Shown here: positions 28,808-37,600 of the stretch, piece after piece
Layout: the number at the start of each line of letters is the position of its first letter
How positions within the stretch are numbered: the stretch's first letter is position 1
NCBI GenBank assembly: GCA_027485815.1
Contig: JAIXQE010000101.1
Span: 1-56,714, forward strand
Reading direction: 5' to 3'
Length of the DNA stretch: 56,714 nucleotides
DNA from: Opitutaceae bacterium
Lineage (GTDB): Bacteria > Verrucomicrobiota > Verrucomicrobiia > Opitutales > Opitutaceae
The notes under the pieces: model-generated
Database searches by the model: none
What the model saw: only the letters and a program-made list of their open reading frames with translations
What the model was told of the DNA's origin: nothing
Translations under genes and position numbers: made by a program

Positions 28808-29800
28808 ATGAAGCTGCGCCTGCTCGCCCTCCTCCTGGCCGCGGCCGCGCTCGCCCGGGCCGCCGCCCCCGCGCCCGCCGCGCCGGAGGCCCCCGCCGCG
28901 GAATTGAGCGCCCGCGACGCGATCATTCTGGGCGTGATCGAGGGCGTGACCGAGTTCCTGCCGATTTCCTCGACGGGGCACCTGATCATCGGCACGCGCC
29001 TGCTGGGCCTGGATGACCCGAAGCCCCTGCTCGGACCCGACGGCCAGCCGCGCTGGCACCGGAAGCCGAAGGAGGGCCGGCCGGGCGAGCCGCTCACGGT
29101 AAAGAACGCGGCCGACACGTTCATCGTGGTGATCCAGTTCGGCGCGATCGCGGCGGTGGCGCTGTTGTACTGGGGTCCCCTCATGTCGATGGCCCGCGGC
29201 CTCCTCGGGCGCGATCCGGCCGGCCGCCGACTGCTGCTCAACGTCGTCATCGCCTTCGTCCCGGCCGCCGGGATCGGCTTCCTCGCCAGCAAGTGGATCG
29301 AGGAGAACCTGTTCTCGGTGGGGGCGGTGATCATCGCCCTGGTCGCCGGCGCACTGCTGATGTTCGCCGCGGAGGCCTGGCATCGCCGGCGGGTCGCGGC
29401 GGGCAACTGGGTCGGCCGCGACGAGCTGACCCCGCGGGGCGCCGCGACCGTGGGCCTGCTGCAGTGCCTCGCGATGTGGCCGGGCACGAGCCGCTCGATG
29501 ATGACCATCGTGGGCGGCTACTTCGCGGGCCTCGACCCGCGGCGCGCGGCCGAATTCAGCTTCATCCTCGGGTTCGTCACGCTGACCGCCGCCTCGATCT
29601 ACAAGAGCCTCCGCGGCGGCGCGGTGATGATCGAGGTCTTCGGCTGGCCGATGGTGCTGCTGGGCGGCGTGGTTGCGGCGGTCACCGCGGCGATCTGCGT
29701 GCGTTTCCTGGTCAACTGGCTGACCCGCCACGGGCTCGCCGTGTTCGCCTGGTACCGGATCGCCCTCGCGGCGGTGCTGGCGTTCTATTTTTACCGCTGA
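28808..29800 (+). CDS. uppP: Undecaprenyl-diphosphatase UppP/BacA
   Basis: 330 residues. A multi-helix membrane protein with the family motifs EGVTEFLPISSTGHLII (Glu-rich first motif) and MWPGTSRSMMTIVGGYFAGLDPRRAAEFSFILG (second motif with the PGTSRS stretch). It recycles undecaprenyl diphosphate for peptidoglycan and confers some bacitracin tolerance. It is about 60 residues longer than usual, with a signal-like N-terminus (residues 1-20 ending ARAA) and an insert after the first motif (DDPKPLLGPDGQPRWHRKPK). A 100-base gap precedes it; no clear terminator there. Confidence 0.95.
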   Translation: MKLRLLALLLAAAALARAAAPAPAAPEAPAAELSARDAIILGVIEGVTEFLPISSTGHLIIGTRLLGLDDPKPLLGPDGQPRWHRKPKEGRPGEPLTVKNAADTFIVVIQFGAIAAVALLYWGPLMSMARGLLGRDPAGRRLLLNVVIAFVPAAGIGFLASKWIEENLFSVGAVIIALVAGALLMFAAEAWHRRRVAAGNWVGRDELTPRGAATVGLLQCLAMWPGTSRSMMTIVGGYFAGLDPRRAAEFSFILGFVTLTAASIYKSLRGGAVMIEVFGWPMVLLGGVVAAVTAAICVRFLVNWLTRHGLAVFAWYRIALAAVLAFYFYR

Positions 29801-29852
29801 CCGGGACGCGCGGTAACCCCTTCCGCCGGGTCGCGTCTTGCCGGGCACCGTT

Positions 29853-30383
29853 ATGCGCGCCGTGCTGCCGCCCCTCGCCCGCGTTCGCCCGATCCTCCTC
29901 GCCGCCCTCCTCCTTGCCCCGGCCGCCGCCGCCCCGGACCAGCCGGCCAAGCCCGGCAAACCGGCCCGCGAGGAGAAGCGGGAGCTGAAGCTTGCGGGCG
30001 GCGACCCGCCTGCGCGCGACGCGGGAGCGGAATCGGCCCGCGGGCTGGCGCGCCTCCGCGAGGCGCTGCGCGTGGCGGATGATGCCGAGTGGGCGGTGAT
30101 TTCCGCACGGATCGCCGCGGTGCAAGCCGCCGGCAACGGGGCGGGTCTGAAGGACAAGGCGAAACCGGCCGGGCCGGAACGAACGGCACAGGACGCGCTG
30201 CGGACCGCGGTCCGCGACGGCCTGCCGGACGCGGAGCTCCGGCTGCGGCTGGCCCGCGCGCACGAGCTGCACCGGGAGCGGGAGGCGCGGCTGGCACGCG
30301 CGCGCGCGGAATTACGGGCCGTGCTGACCGTGCGGCAGGAAGCGGTGGCCGTCCTCGCCGGCCTGCTGGAACCAGCGCCCTGA
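29853..30383 (+). CDS. Small exported protein, unknown
   Basis: 176 residues from the ATG at 29853; a TTG at 29838 gives five more residues. Signal peptide about 1-28 (LLAALLLAPAAAA), then a charged Lys/Pro segment, and a long Ala/Glu/Arg-rich helical part (LRLRLARAHELHREREARLARARAELRAVL) likely to be a coiled coil. No recognised domain. It lies 52 bases after uppP, same strand. The function is not known. Confidence 0.6.
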   Translation: MRAVLPPLARVRPILLAALLLAPAAAAPDQPAKPGKPAREEKRELKLAGGDPPARDAGAESARGLARLREALRVADDAEWAVISARIAAVQAAGNGAGLKDKAKPAGPERTAQDALRTAVRDGLPDAELRLRLARAHELHREREARLARARAELRAVLTVRQEAVAVLAGLLEPAP

Positions 30384-30412
30384 GCTGACGCCGCATGGGA
30401 GCCGACGCCGAA

Positions 30413-30525
30413 TGTGGCCGCGGCCGTTGCCGCGGAGTCCACGAGTCAGACGTCCTCCGCCCACGGTTCGACCGTCCACCGACCTGGCTCGTCGCTTCTC
30501 ATCCGCGGCTGCAGCCGCGGCCACA
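30413..30525. repeat. Inverted repeat between two convergent genes
   Basis: Two 23-base arms, at 30413-30435 and 30503-30525, are inverted copies of each other. They read TGTGGCCGCGG-CCGTT-GCCGCGG and CCGCGG-CTGCA-GCCGCGGCCACA, so the outer parts match exactly and only the 5-base centres differ. Between the arms lie 67 bases without a gene. The position, between the 3' ends of the small exported gene and cinA, fits a REP-like element or a bidirectional terminator, but there is no T-run. Confidence 0.5.
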
Positions 30526-30531
30526 CCGACC

Positions 30532-31866
30532 TCAGATCGTCGCCGCGCGCCGCACCGGTGTGACTTCGCCGCGGGCGACCCGCAGCAGCTCGCGCCGGAG
30601 CCAGTCGAGGGCCGCGTTGACGGCGCGGACCTTGATCGTGCCGCGCGGGCCCGGGTAACTGAGTTTCTTCGCCCAGACCCCGCCCGGCGTCAGCAGCCCC
30701 ACGTGGATCGTGCCCACCGGGTTGCCCGCCCCGCTCGTCTCGGCGGAGCCGGCGAACCCCGTGATCGCGAGCGCATAGTCGGCTCCCAGCGTCTCCGAGG
30801 CCCCCGTCGCCATCGCGACCGCGGCCTCCTCGCTGGCGGCCCCATGCTGCAGCAGCAGGCACTCGGGCACGTCGAGCAGCTGCGATTGCGTGTCGTTGGT
30901 GCAGGCGACGACGCCACCCGCGAAGAACTTGCAGGCGCCGCACGACTCGGTGAACGCCTGGGCGAGCAGGCCCCCGGTGGCGGTCTCGGCCACGGCCAGC
31001 CGCTTCTCTTGCGCACGAAGCAGGTCGGCGCAGACCTTGGCGAGGGAATCGTGCCCACGGCAGACCACGTCGTCGCCGAGCAGCGCGGCGCACTCCGCCG
31101 CCACCGCCTCGACCGCCGCCTCGTCGAGGGAACCGTCCGGCGAACTGAGGCGCAGGTCGACGGCGCCCTGGTGGGCGCAGAAGGCGACGCTGAGGCCGGG
31201 CCCGGCGCGGTCGAAGATGGGCTGGAGGCGGGTCTCGAGGGCGGACTCGCCGACGCTGGCGGTGCGCAGCTGGACGTAGGCCTCGCGGTCGCGGAGGAGG
31301 CCGCGCGCGGCCAGCCGGGGGACGACCTGGCCGAGGAACATCGGTTGGAGCTCGTTCGGCGGCCCGGGCAGCATCACGAGCACCTTGCCGTCCTGCTCGA
31401 CCCAGAGGCCGGGCGCGGTGCCGTTGGCGTTGGCGAGCACCTCGCCCCCCTCGAACACCTGGGCCTGCTTGAGGTTGTTGGGCGTCATCTTCCGCCCGAT
31501 GCGGGCGAAGCGCTCCGCGATCGCCGCCTCGACCACGGGGTCGTGCACCAGCCGGCGGCCGAGTACCGCGGCCACGGCGTCGCGGGTGCGGTCATCGCAG
31601 GTGGGCCCGAGGCCGCCCGTGGTGATCACGACGTCGGCCCGCGCCCAGCTTTCCCGGAACTGCGCCGCGATCGCGTCGGCCTCGTCGGTGAGGGTGACGT
31701 TGCGCTGGAGGAGCGCGCCGCGCCGGCCGAGCTGGGAGCCGATGAAGGTGAGGTGGCCGTTCGCCGTGAGGCCCAGGAGCAGTTCGTCGCCCAGCGTGAG
31801 CAATTCATAGCGCACCGCGGACACGGCGCGGCGGGCGGAGGGGACGGCGGGCGGGGAGGATTGCAT
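30532..31866 (-). CDS. cinA: CinA family protein (nicotinamide-nucleotide amidase / MoaB-like fusion)
   Basis: 444 residues from the ATG at 31866. N-terminal molybdopterin-binding-like (COG1058) domain: TLGDELLLGLTANGHLTFIGSQLG, DVVITTGGLGPTCDDRTRDAVA and MLPGPPNELQPMF. C-terminal CinA (PncC-like) domain: AVAETATGGLLAQAFTESCGACKFFAGGVVACTN and DYALAITGFAG with TIHVGL. CinA proteins deamidate nicotinamide mononucleotide in the pyridine cycle and cleave ADP-ribose-type compounds. The frame extends upstream to 31965 but would overlap the uvrC promoter zone. It is divergent from uvrC with a 74-base gap. Confidence 0.93.
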   Translation of the reverse strand: MQSSPPAVPSARRAVSAVRYELLTLGDELLLGLTANGHLTFIGSQLGRRGALLQRNVTLTDEADAIAAQFRESWARADVVITTGGLGPTCDDRTRDAVAAVLGRRLVHDPVVEAAIAERFARIGRKMTPNNLKQAQVFEGGEVLANANGTAPGLWVEQDGKVLVMLPGPPNELQPMFLGQVVPRLAARGLLRDREAYVQLRTASVGESALETRLQPIFDRAGPGLSVAFCAHQGAVDLRLSSPDGSLDEAAVEAVAAECAALLGDDVVCRGHDSLAKVCADLLRAQEKRLAVAETATGGLLAQAFTESCGACKFFAGGVVACTNDTQSQLLDVPECLLLQHGAASEEAAVAMATGASETLGADYALAITGFAGSAETSGAGNPVGTIHVGLLTPGGVWAKKLSYPGPRGTIKVRAVNAALDWLRRELLRVARGEVTPVRRAATI

Positions 31867-31940
31867 CTTGCGGGCCGGGGACCGTAGGCGGATTGTCCGG
31901 AATTGCCAGCGGCCAGATGACGAGCGGCCGCGCGGGAACG

Positions 31941-33464
31941 ATGCCTGAACACGAGCCGACGACATTGAAGGAGAAGGTGCGCCGCCTGCCGGAGCGCCCC
32001 GGCGTGTACCTGATGAAGGACCGCCTGGGGCGGATCCTCTACGTCGGCAAGGCGCGCAGCCTCCGGCACCGCGTCTCCTCGTACTTCCAGCGCAGCCGCG
32101 CGTTCCGCACCTCCCAGCCGAAGATCCGGGCGCTGCTCGAGCTGATCGCCGACTTCGAGGTGATCGAGGTGCGCTCCGAGCCCGAGGCGCTGCTGCTGGA
32201 GGGCCGCCTGATCAAGCAGTGGCGCCCGCGGTACAACACCGACTTCACCGACGACAAGCGCTTCCTGCTCGTGCGCGTGGACCTCGGCGAGGAACTGCCG
32301 CGCTTCCGCCTCACCCGCCTCCGTAAGGAGGACCGGGCGCGGTACTTCGGCCCGTTCGCCCACAGCGGCCTGCTCCGCCGCACGCTCGCGCAGATGCGGC
32401 GCCAGTTCGGCGTGCTCCTCGGCGACGGCACGCCGACCCGGCTGGAGGACGGCAGCTGGCGCCTCTACGACGACGTCCGGGCCGAACTTTACGGCGGCGA
32501 TCACGTGGTGACCCCGGCCGCCTACCGCGAACGCGTCGACGCCGCCTGCGCCTTCCTCGAGGGGAAATCCCGCGAGTGGGTGGACTCGCTGCGGGCCGAG
32601 ATGATCACCGCCGCGGAGCGCCGCGACTTCGAGCGGGCGGCGGAACTGCGCGACATCGTCTTCGCCCTCGAGGAGACGCTGCGCCGGACCCGCCGCTTCG
32701 AACGGGTCGATCCCGTGCGGCCCGCCGGCGGCGCCGCGGCGCTCGCGGCCCTGCAGGAGGCCCTCGCCCTGCCCACGCCCCCCGCGGCGATGGAGTGCTT
32801 CGACATCTCGCACATCTCGGGAACCTTCGTCGTCGCCGCGATGGTGCGCTTCACGGACGGCCGCCCCGACAAGGACCAGTACCGCCGCTTCCAGATCCGC
32901 AGCTTCGTGGGCAACGACGACTACCGCGCGATGGAGGAGGTCGTGGGCCGCCGCTACCGCCGCCTCGCCGCCGAGGGCAAGCCGCTGCCCGACCTCGTGG
33001 TCATCGACGGCGGCCGCGGCCAGATCGGCGCCGCGCTGCGCGCCTTTGTCGCGCTGGACCTCACGCCGCCGGCCGTCATCGGCCTCGCCAAGCGACACGA
33101 GACGATCCTCTTCGCCGACGGCCGCGCGCCGCTCAACCTGCCGCTCAACCACCCCGGCCTGAACCTGCTGCAGCGCCTCCGCGACGAGGCCCACCGCTTC
33201 GCCAACACCTACAACGCGGACCTGCGCTCGCAGCGCCTGCGCGAGAGCGTGCTGGACGAGTTCCCCGGCCTCGGCCCCGTGCGGCGCGCCGCCCTGCTCG
33301 CCGCCTTCGGCGACATCCAGCGCCTCCGCGCCGCCCCGGTGGAGGCGATCGCCGAGGTGCCCGGCTTCGGCCCGCGCCTCGCCGCCGAGTTGCACGCCTT
33401 CCTCCAACCGCCCGCCGCACCCGACCCCGCGCCGCCGGACGCGGACGACTGCGCGCCAAGCTGA
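31941..33464 (+). CDS. uvrC: UvrC excinuclease subunit lacking the cysteine cluster
   Basis: 507 residues from the ATG at 31941, about 100 shorter than usual UvrC. Domains: GIY-YIG nuclease (PGVYLMKDRLGRILYVGKARSLRHRV at about 14-50, with the later ALLLEGRLIKQ glutamate); UVR motif (about 213-245, AAERRDFERAAELRD); RNase H-like nuclease with D288, D356 and H418 (FDISHISG, VIDGGRGQ, DEAHRF); tandem HhH (FPGLGPVRRAALLAAFG...VPGFGPRLA). The four-cysteine segment after the RFFGPY-like motif, which holds an iron-sulfur cluster in typical UvrC, is replaced by about 70 residues without cysteines (134-205). Makes both incisions in nucleotide excision repair. Confidence 0.9.
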   Translation: MPEHEPTTLKEKVRRLPERPGVYLMKDRLGRILYVGKARSLRHRVSSYFQRSRAFRTSQPKIRALLELIADFEVIEVRSEPEALLLEGRLIKQWRPRYNTDFTDDKRFLLVRVDLGEELPRFRLTRLRKEDRARYFGPFAHSGLLRRTLAQMRRQFGVLLGDGTPTRLEDGSWRLYDDVRAELYGGDHVVTPAAYRERVDAACAFLEGKSREWVDSLRAEMITAAERRDFERAAELRDIVFALEETLRRTRRFERVDPVRPAGGAAALAALQEALALPTPPAAMECFDISHISGTFVVAAMVRFTDGRPDKDQYRRFQIRSFVGNDDYRAMEEVVGRRYRRLAAEGKPLPDLVVIDGGRGQIGAALRAFVALDLTPPAVIGLAKRHETILFADGRAPLNLPLNHPGLNLLQRLRDEAHRFANTYNADLRSQRLRESVLDEFPGLGPVRRAALLAAFGDIQRLRAAPVEAIAEVPGFGPRLAAELHAFLQPPAAPDPAPPDADDCAPS

Positions 33465-33539
33465 GTTCGACGCCCGCGGCCTTTCGCTCCGGCCGCGGCC
33501 CGGCTTGCCTCCCGCGGCGGGCTCCGGCACCACGAGGCC

Positions 33540-34343
33540 ATGAGACTCATCCGCCACCAGACCCCCGCGGGCCCGGCCTGGGCCGCGCTGCAACCCGACG
33601 GTTCCGCCCGCGCCGTGGCGGGCGCGGTGCCCGGGGAGTTCCACGTCACCGACCAGGTCGTCACCCCGGGGCCGCTGCTCGCGCCGGTGGTGCCGACGAA
33701 CCTGCTCTGCATCGGCCTGAATTACCGCCGCCACGCGGCCGAGTCGAACAGCCCCCTGCCCCCGCATCCGGTGCTCTTCATGAAGAACACCGCCGCGGTG
33801 CAGCATCCCGGCGGGCCCATCCAACTACCCCGGCACCTGCCCAGCACCAAGGTGGACTACGAGTGCGAGCTGGCCGTCGTCATCGGCCGGGCCTGCCGCA
33901 ACGCCACCCGGGAGAACGCCCTCGACCACGTCCTCGGCTACACCTGCGCCAACGACGTCTCGGCGCGCGACTGGCAGCGCGACGGCGGCGGCGGCCAATG
34001 GTGCCAGGGCAAGAGCTTCGACACCTTCTGCCCGCTCGGGCCGGTCCTCGTGACGCCCGACGAGCTCCCCCGCCCGAACGCGCTGCGCATCCGGACCGTG
34101 CTCAACGGCCAGGTGATGCAGGATTGGAGCACGGACGACATGATCTTCGACGTGCCGGCGATCATCGCCTTCCTCAGCTCCAGCAAGACCCTGCTGCCGG
34201 GGACGGTCATCCTCACCGGCACCCCACACGGCGTGGGCTTCGCGCGCAACCCGCCGGTCTGGCTCCAGCCGGGCGACACGGTGACCGTGGACATCGAGGG
34301 GATCGGCGCGCTGACAAACCCGGTGATTGAGGAACCGCTCTGA
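33540..34343 (+). CDS. Fumarylacetoacetate hydrolase family protein
   Basis: 267 residues with the FAH C-terminal catalytic fold: NLLCIGLNYRRHAAE, DYECELAVVIGR (metal-binding Glu and catalytic-region Glu), GYTCANDVSARDWQ, GKSFDTFCPLGP and LLPGTVILTGTPHGVG. Members hydrolyse or decarboxylate beta-diketo acids such as fumarylpyruvate or 2-hydroxyhepta-dienedioate analogues in a Mg/Mn-dependent way. The substrate cannot be told. It is 14 bases before the XdhC gene on the same strand. Confidence 0.93.
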   Translation: MRLIRHQTPAGPAWAALQPDGSARAVAGAVPGEFHVTDQVVTPGPLLAPVVPTNLLCIGLNYRRHAAESNSPLPPHPVLFMKNTAAVQHPGGPIQLPRHLPSTKVDYECELAVVIGRACRNATRENALDHVLGYTCANDVSARDWQRDGGGGQWCQGKSFDTFCPLGPVLVTPDELPRPNALRIRTVLNGQVMQDWSTDDMIFDVPAIIAFLSSSKTLLPGTVILTGTPHGVGFARNPPVWLQPGDTVTVDIEGIGALTNPVIEEPL

Positions 34344-34357
34344 GCGGGCCCGCGCGG

Positions 34358-35353
34358 ATGCCGGAACTGGCCGCCATCGCAGCCGCCCTCGGCGAAACGG
34401 GCAACCTGCCCGCGGTGCTCGCGACGTTGGTGCACGTCGAAGGTTCCTCCTATCGCCGTCCCGGCGCCCGGCTGCTGGTCACCGCGGACGGCCGCCGCCT
34501 CGGCGCGATCAGCGGCGGGTGCCTCGAGGAGGATCTTGTGACCCGGGCGCGCGGGATCCTCGGCCACGGCGTCGCGGAGGTCGTCACTTACGACACCACC
34601 GCCGAGAACGACCTCGTCTGGGGCGTGGGCCTCGGCTGCCACGGCGTGGTGCGCGTGCTGCTGGAGCGGATCGATGCCGTACCGGCCTGGGCCACGGAGC
34701 TTCCCTCCGCTTGGGCGGGCGGACGCCTCCTCACGCTGGGCGTGCGGCACGAGGGCCCTGACCCGCAGCGGTGGGGCACGCGGCTCCTCGGCGACGACGC
34801 GGCGGGCGGAGAACCGGGAGAATGGGTGCAGCGCGTCAAGCCGCCCCCGGCCCTGTACGTCCTTGGCGCCGGAGACGATGCGCAGCCCCTCGCGACGCTC
34901 GCCGCCACCTTGGGCTGGCACGTGACCGTCGGGGATCCGCGGCCGGCGTTCGCGACCCGGGAGCGGTTTCCGGCCGCCACGCGCGTGCTGGCCGCACCGG
35001 CCGACCAACTCATCCCGCGGCTCAATCCGGGGCCGGACGCGCTCGTGGTGGTGATGACCCACCATTACGTGCACGACCTGCCGCTGCTGGGCGCGCTGCT
35101 GGGGCGTCCGCTGGCGTACGTGGGCCTGCTGGGCCCGCGCCGGCGCGCCGCACGGATCCTGGCCGACCTGGCCGCGACCGCGCCGGCAGCTGCGGCGGAG
35201 CTCGGGCGCAGGCTGCGCGCGCCGGTGGGCCTGGACCTCGGGGCGGACGGACCGGAGCAGGTCGCGTTGGCGATCCTCGCGGAGATGCAGGCGGTGCTCG
35301 GCGGACGCGACGGCCGGCCGTTGCGCGAGCGGGAAGGGCCCATCCATGGCTGA
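34358..35353 (+). CDS. XdhC/CoxI family molybdoenzyme maturation factor
   Basis: 331 residues. N-terminal XdhC domain (ATLVHVEGSSYRRPGARLLVTADGRRLGAISGGCLEEDLV, with the conserved SGGCxE) and C-terminal Rossmann domain (PALYVLGAGDDAQPLATLAATLGWHVTVGDPR). XdhC proteins bind molybdenum cofactor and help sulfurate and insert it into xanthine dehydrogenase-type hydroxylases. The stop overlaps the next gene by 8 bases. No molybdenum hydroxylase is in the window. Confidence 0.92.
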   Translation: MPELAAIAAALGETGNLPAVLATLVHVEGSSYRRPGARLLVTADGRRLGAISGGCLEEDLVTRARGILGHGVAEVVTYDTTAENDLVWGVGLGCHGVVRVLLERIDAVPAWATELPSAWAGGRLLTLGVRHEGPDPQRWGTRLLGDDAAGGEPGEWVQRVKPPPALYVLGAGDDAQPLATLAATLGWHVTVGDPRPAFATRERFPAATRVLAAPADQLIPRLNPGPDALVVVMTHHYVHDLPLLGALLGRPLAYVGLLGPRRRAARILADLAATAPAAAAELGRRLRAPVGLDLGADGPEQVALAILAEMQAVLGGRDGRPLREREGPIHG

Positions 35354-35993
35354 GGCCGGAACGGCGACGCGGGCCGCCGCGGCCACGGGACCTGACTTCT
35401 TCCCCTGCGGGCTGGTGCTGCTGGCGGCCGGGGCCTCGACGCGGATGGGGACGCCGAAACAGCTCCTTGAAGTGGGGGGGCAACCGCTGCTGCTCCGCGC
35501 GGTCGGGGCGGCGTTGGCCGCGCCCGTCTGGCCCGTGGTGGTGGTGCTGGGCGCGCACGCGGCGGTGATCCGGCCGTCGCTGGCGCCGCATCCCGTGCTG
35601 GTGGTGGAGAACGCCGCGTGGGCCGAAGGGATGGCCTCGTCGCTGCGGGAAGGCGTGGCGACGCTCACGCAATTCTCCCGTCGCCTCGAGGGTGCGATCG
35701 TCGCGCTGGCGGACCAACCAGCGTTCGACGCCGCAGTCGTTCGCAGGCTGATCGAGGGACACCGGACCACTGGCTGCGACCTCGTGGCGGCACGTTATGG
35801 GGGACGCCAGGGGGCGCCGGCGTTCTTTCACCGGCGGCTCTTCCCGCGGCTGACGGGCCTGACCGGCGAGGCGGGGGCGCGCGACCTGCTGAACGGCGGC
35901 GACCTGCCGGTGGCGCCGATCGACCTGCCCGCGCTCGCCGCCGACCTCGACACCCCGGAGGACCTCCGGCGGTGGCGAGCCGGCGGTGGCTGA
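35346..35993 (+). CDS. MobA/MocA-like molybdenum cofactor nucleotidyltransferase
   Basis: 215 residues with the nucleotidyltransferase signature LVLLAAGASTRMGTPKQLLEVGGQPLL and VALADQPAF (metal-binding Asp), closing on DLDTPEDLRRW. Members transfer CMP or GMP to molybdopterin. Placement overlapping XdhC suggests molybdopterin cytidylyltransferase for a xanthine dehydrogenase-family enzyme encoded elsewhere. Cytidylyl versus guanylyl specificity is inferred from this context only. Confidence 0.9.
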   Translation: MAEAGTATRAAAATGPDFFPCGLVLLAAGASTRMGTPKQLLEVGGQPLLLRAVGAALAAPVWPVVVVLGAHAAVIRPSLAPHPVLVVENAAWAEGMASSLREGVATLTQFSRRLEGAIVALADQPAFDAAVVRRLIEGHRTTGCDLVAARYGGRQGAPAFFHRRLFPRLTGLTGEAGARDLLNGGDLPVAPIDLPALAADLDTPEDLRRWRAGGG

Positions 35994-35999
35994 GCGCGC

Positions 36000-37577
36000 T
36001 CAGGCCAACGAAACCCCGCGGGGCACGCGGATCACGACCGTGCCGGCCACCTTGTCGTGCCACGCCTGGCGGTCCCGGTCGAAGGCGATCCAGAGGAAGC
36101 CCAGGCCGAGCGGCAGCAGCGACAGGAAGCAGGAGAGGGCGCGGATGCCCGCCGTGGTCCAGTCGACGTCCTTGCCGTCGGTCCGCACCACGCGCAGGCC
36201 GAGGATCATCCCGCCCAACGTGGCCCCGCGGAGGCGCCAGAGGACGGCCCCGTAGACGGCGAGCACGAGCAGGAAGGCCGGGGCGATGGCGTGCATCAGG
36301 GCGACGACCGCCCCGACCACGAGCACATCGAGCGCGAGGGCCAAGCTCCGCACGAGGAACCCGGCGCGCGGCAGGACCGCCGGATCCGCATAGGCACCGG
36401 CCACCGGAGGCGATTCCACGGCGGGGGCCGGTCCGGCGGCCGGAACTCCGGCCGGAGCCGCCGGGGCCCGGCGCAGGGCGAGCGCGGCGGTCAGCACCAT
36501 CACCCCGGTGCTCAACCAGGCCAGCGTGAACACCAACGCGAAGCCGAGCAGGGGCACCGTGTAGAGCAGGAGCACGAGCGCGCTGCCCGCGATCAGGGCG
36601 GATCCCATCCCCTCGCCGGTCCCGCCGAGCACTTTCAGCAACCGCCGGCCCAGCCAGACCCGGAACGCGGCCTGCCCGAGCAGGAGGGCGGCCAGCAGGC
36701 CGAGCGCCAGCACGGGCACGAGGACCAGCCCGACCACCGAAATGGAGAGCACCGTGAGGACGAGAGGGGTGCAGAGTACGGTCAGGATGGTCGCCACGAG
36801 GGTCAGGCCCGGACGCGCTTCCAGGGTTACCACGGCGCGCTCGACGGGGCGGGGAAACAGGAGCGCCACCAACAGGTACAGCGCCGCGAACGCCGCCGCG
36901 GCCCACCAAGCCCAACCCAGCCCCTCCCGGAAGGCCAGCGGCCGGCCCCAGAACAGGCACGAGCGGACCCAGGTCGAGATGCCGGACCACGCCCCCGAGG
37001 AGATCACGCTGACCTCCTGGCCCGCCACCTTGGCCGCGGCGTCGCGCCGGAGTTGGCCGCCGACCAGCACATAGCCCTGGCGCAGGTCCGCCGCCGGCCC
37101 GAGTTCCAAGGTGCCGCCGACCACCACGACCTGCCCGCCCACGGGACCATCAATCAGGGCATCGCCGATCACCGCCACCACGTCACCCCCCACCCGCCCG
37201 CGCTGTTCCGCGGAACCGAGGACGCTCACGAGGCTGCCCCCGACGGACCCGCCCGGGCGGACGAACGCCGAGCCTACGACCGCCACGGCGTCGCGGGAAA
37301 CTTCTCCGGCCACATCCACCGAGCCGAAGACGCCCACCGCCTGACGACGGGCCTGGCCCGACGCGACGGCCTGATCGCCCACCGGGGGCCGCTCACTGCG
37401 CTCACGTCGCTCCCGGACCTTGGGCGTCGGGGGGGCATCGACCGCGGATGGCGCCGCAACTGGTTCCGCGGCCGGGAGCAGCAGGACCGTCAGGAAAAGC
37501 GAAGCCAGGAGGCTCACGCCGCGGCCGCGACTGGGCGACCACCGCGGAAGGAAGGAGGCGAAAAAGGAGGAGGACAT
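36000..37577 (-). CDS. Membrane protein with polymer-like beta repeats and RDD domain
   Basis: 525 residues from the ATG at 37577. Signal/anchor at about 18-42; then a repeat of Val/Gly-rich short strands (GSVDVAGEVSRDAVAVVGSAFVRPGGSVGGSLVSVLGSA...) that resembles a bactofilin-like beta-helix; four to five transmembrane helices (about 220-390); and a C-terminal RDD domain (AGFLVRSLALALDVLVVGAVVALMHA, LGGMILGLRVV, DRQAWHDKVAGTVVI). RDD proteins are thought to transport ions or lipids. The gene follows the small membrane protein by 23 bases and so is downstream of the ECF sigma gene, which suggests an envelope-stress output. Confidence 0.85.
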   Translation of the reverse strand: MSSSFFASFLPRWSPSRGRGVSLLASLFLTVLLLPAAEPVAAPSAVDAPPTPKVRERRERSERPPVGDQAVASGQARRQAVGVFGSVDVAGEVSRDAVAVVGSAFVRPGGSVGGSLVSVLGSAEQRGRVGGDVVAVIGDALIDGPVGGQVVVVGGTLELGPAADLRQGYVLVGGQLRRDAAAKVAGQEVSVISSGAWSGISTWVRSCLFWGRPLAFREGLGWAWWAAAAFAALYLLVALLFPRPVERAVVTLEARPGLTLVATILTVLCTPLVLTVLSISVVGLVLVPVLALGLLAALLLGQAAFRVWLGRRLLKVLGGTGEGMGSALIAGSALVLLLYTVPLLGFALVFTLAWLSTGVMVLTAALALRRAPAAPAGVPAAGPAPAVESPPVAGAYADPAVLPRAGFLVRSLALALDVLVVGAVVALMHAIAPAFLLVLAVYGAVLWRLRGATLGGMILGLRVVRTDGKDVDWTTAGIRALSCFLSLLPLGLGFLWIAFDRDRQAWHDKVAGTVVIRVPRGVSLA

Positions 37578-37600
37578 GGCGGGATGGACGGACAAGGAAT

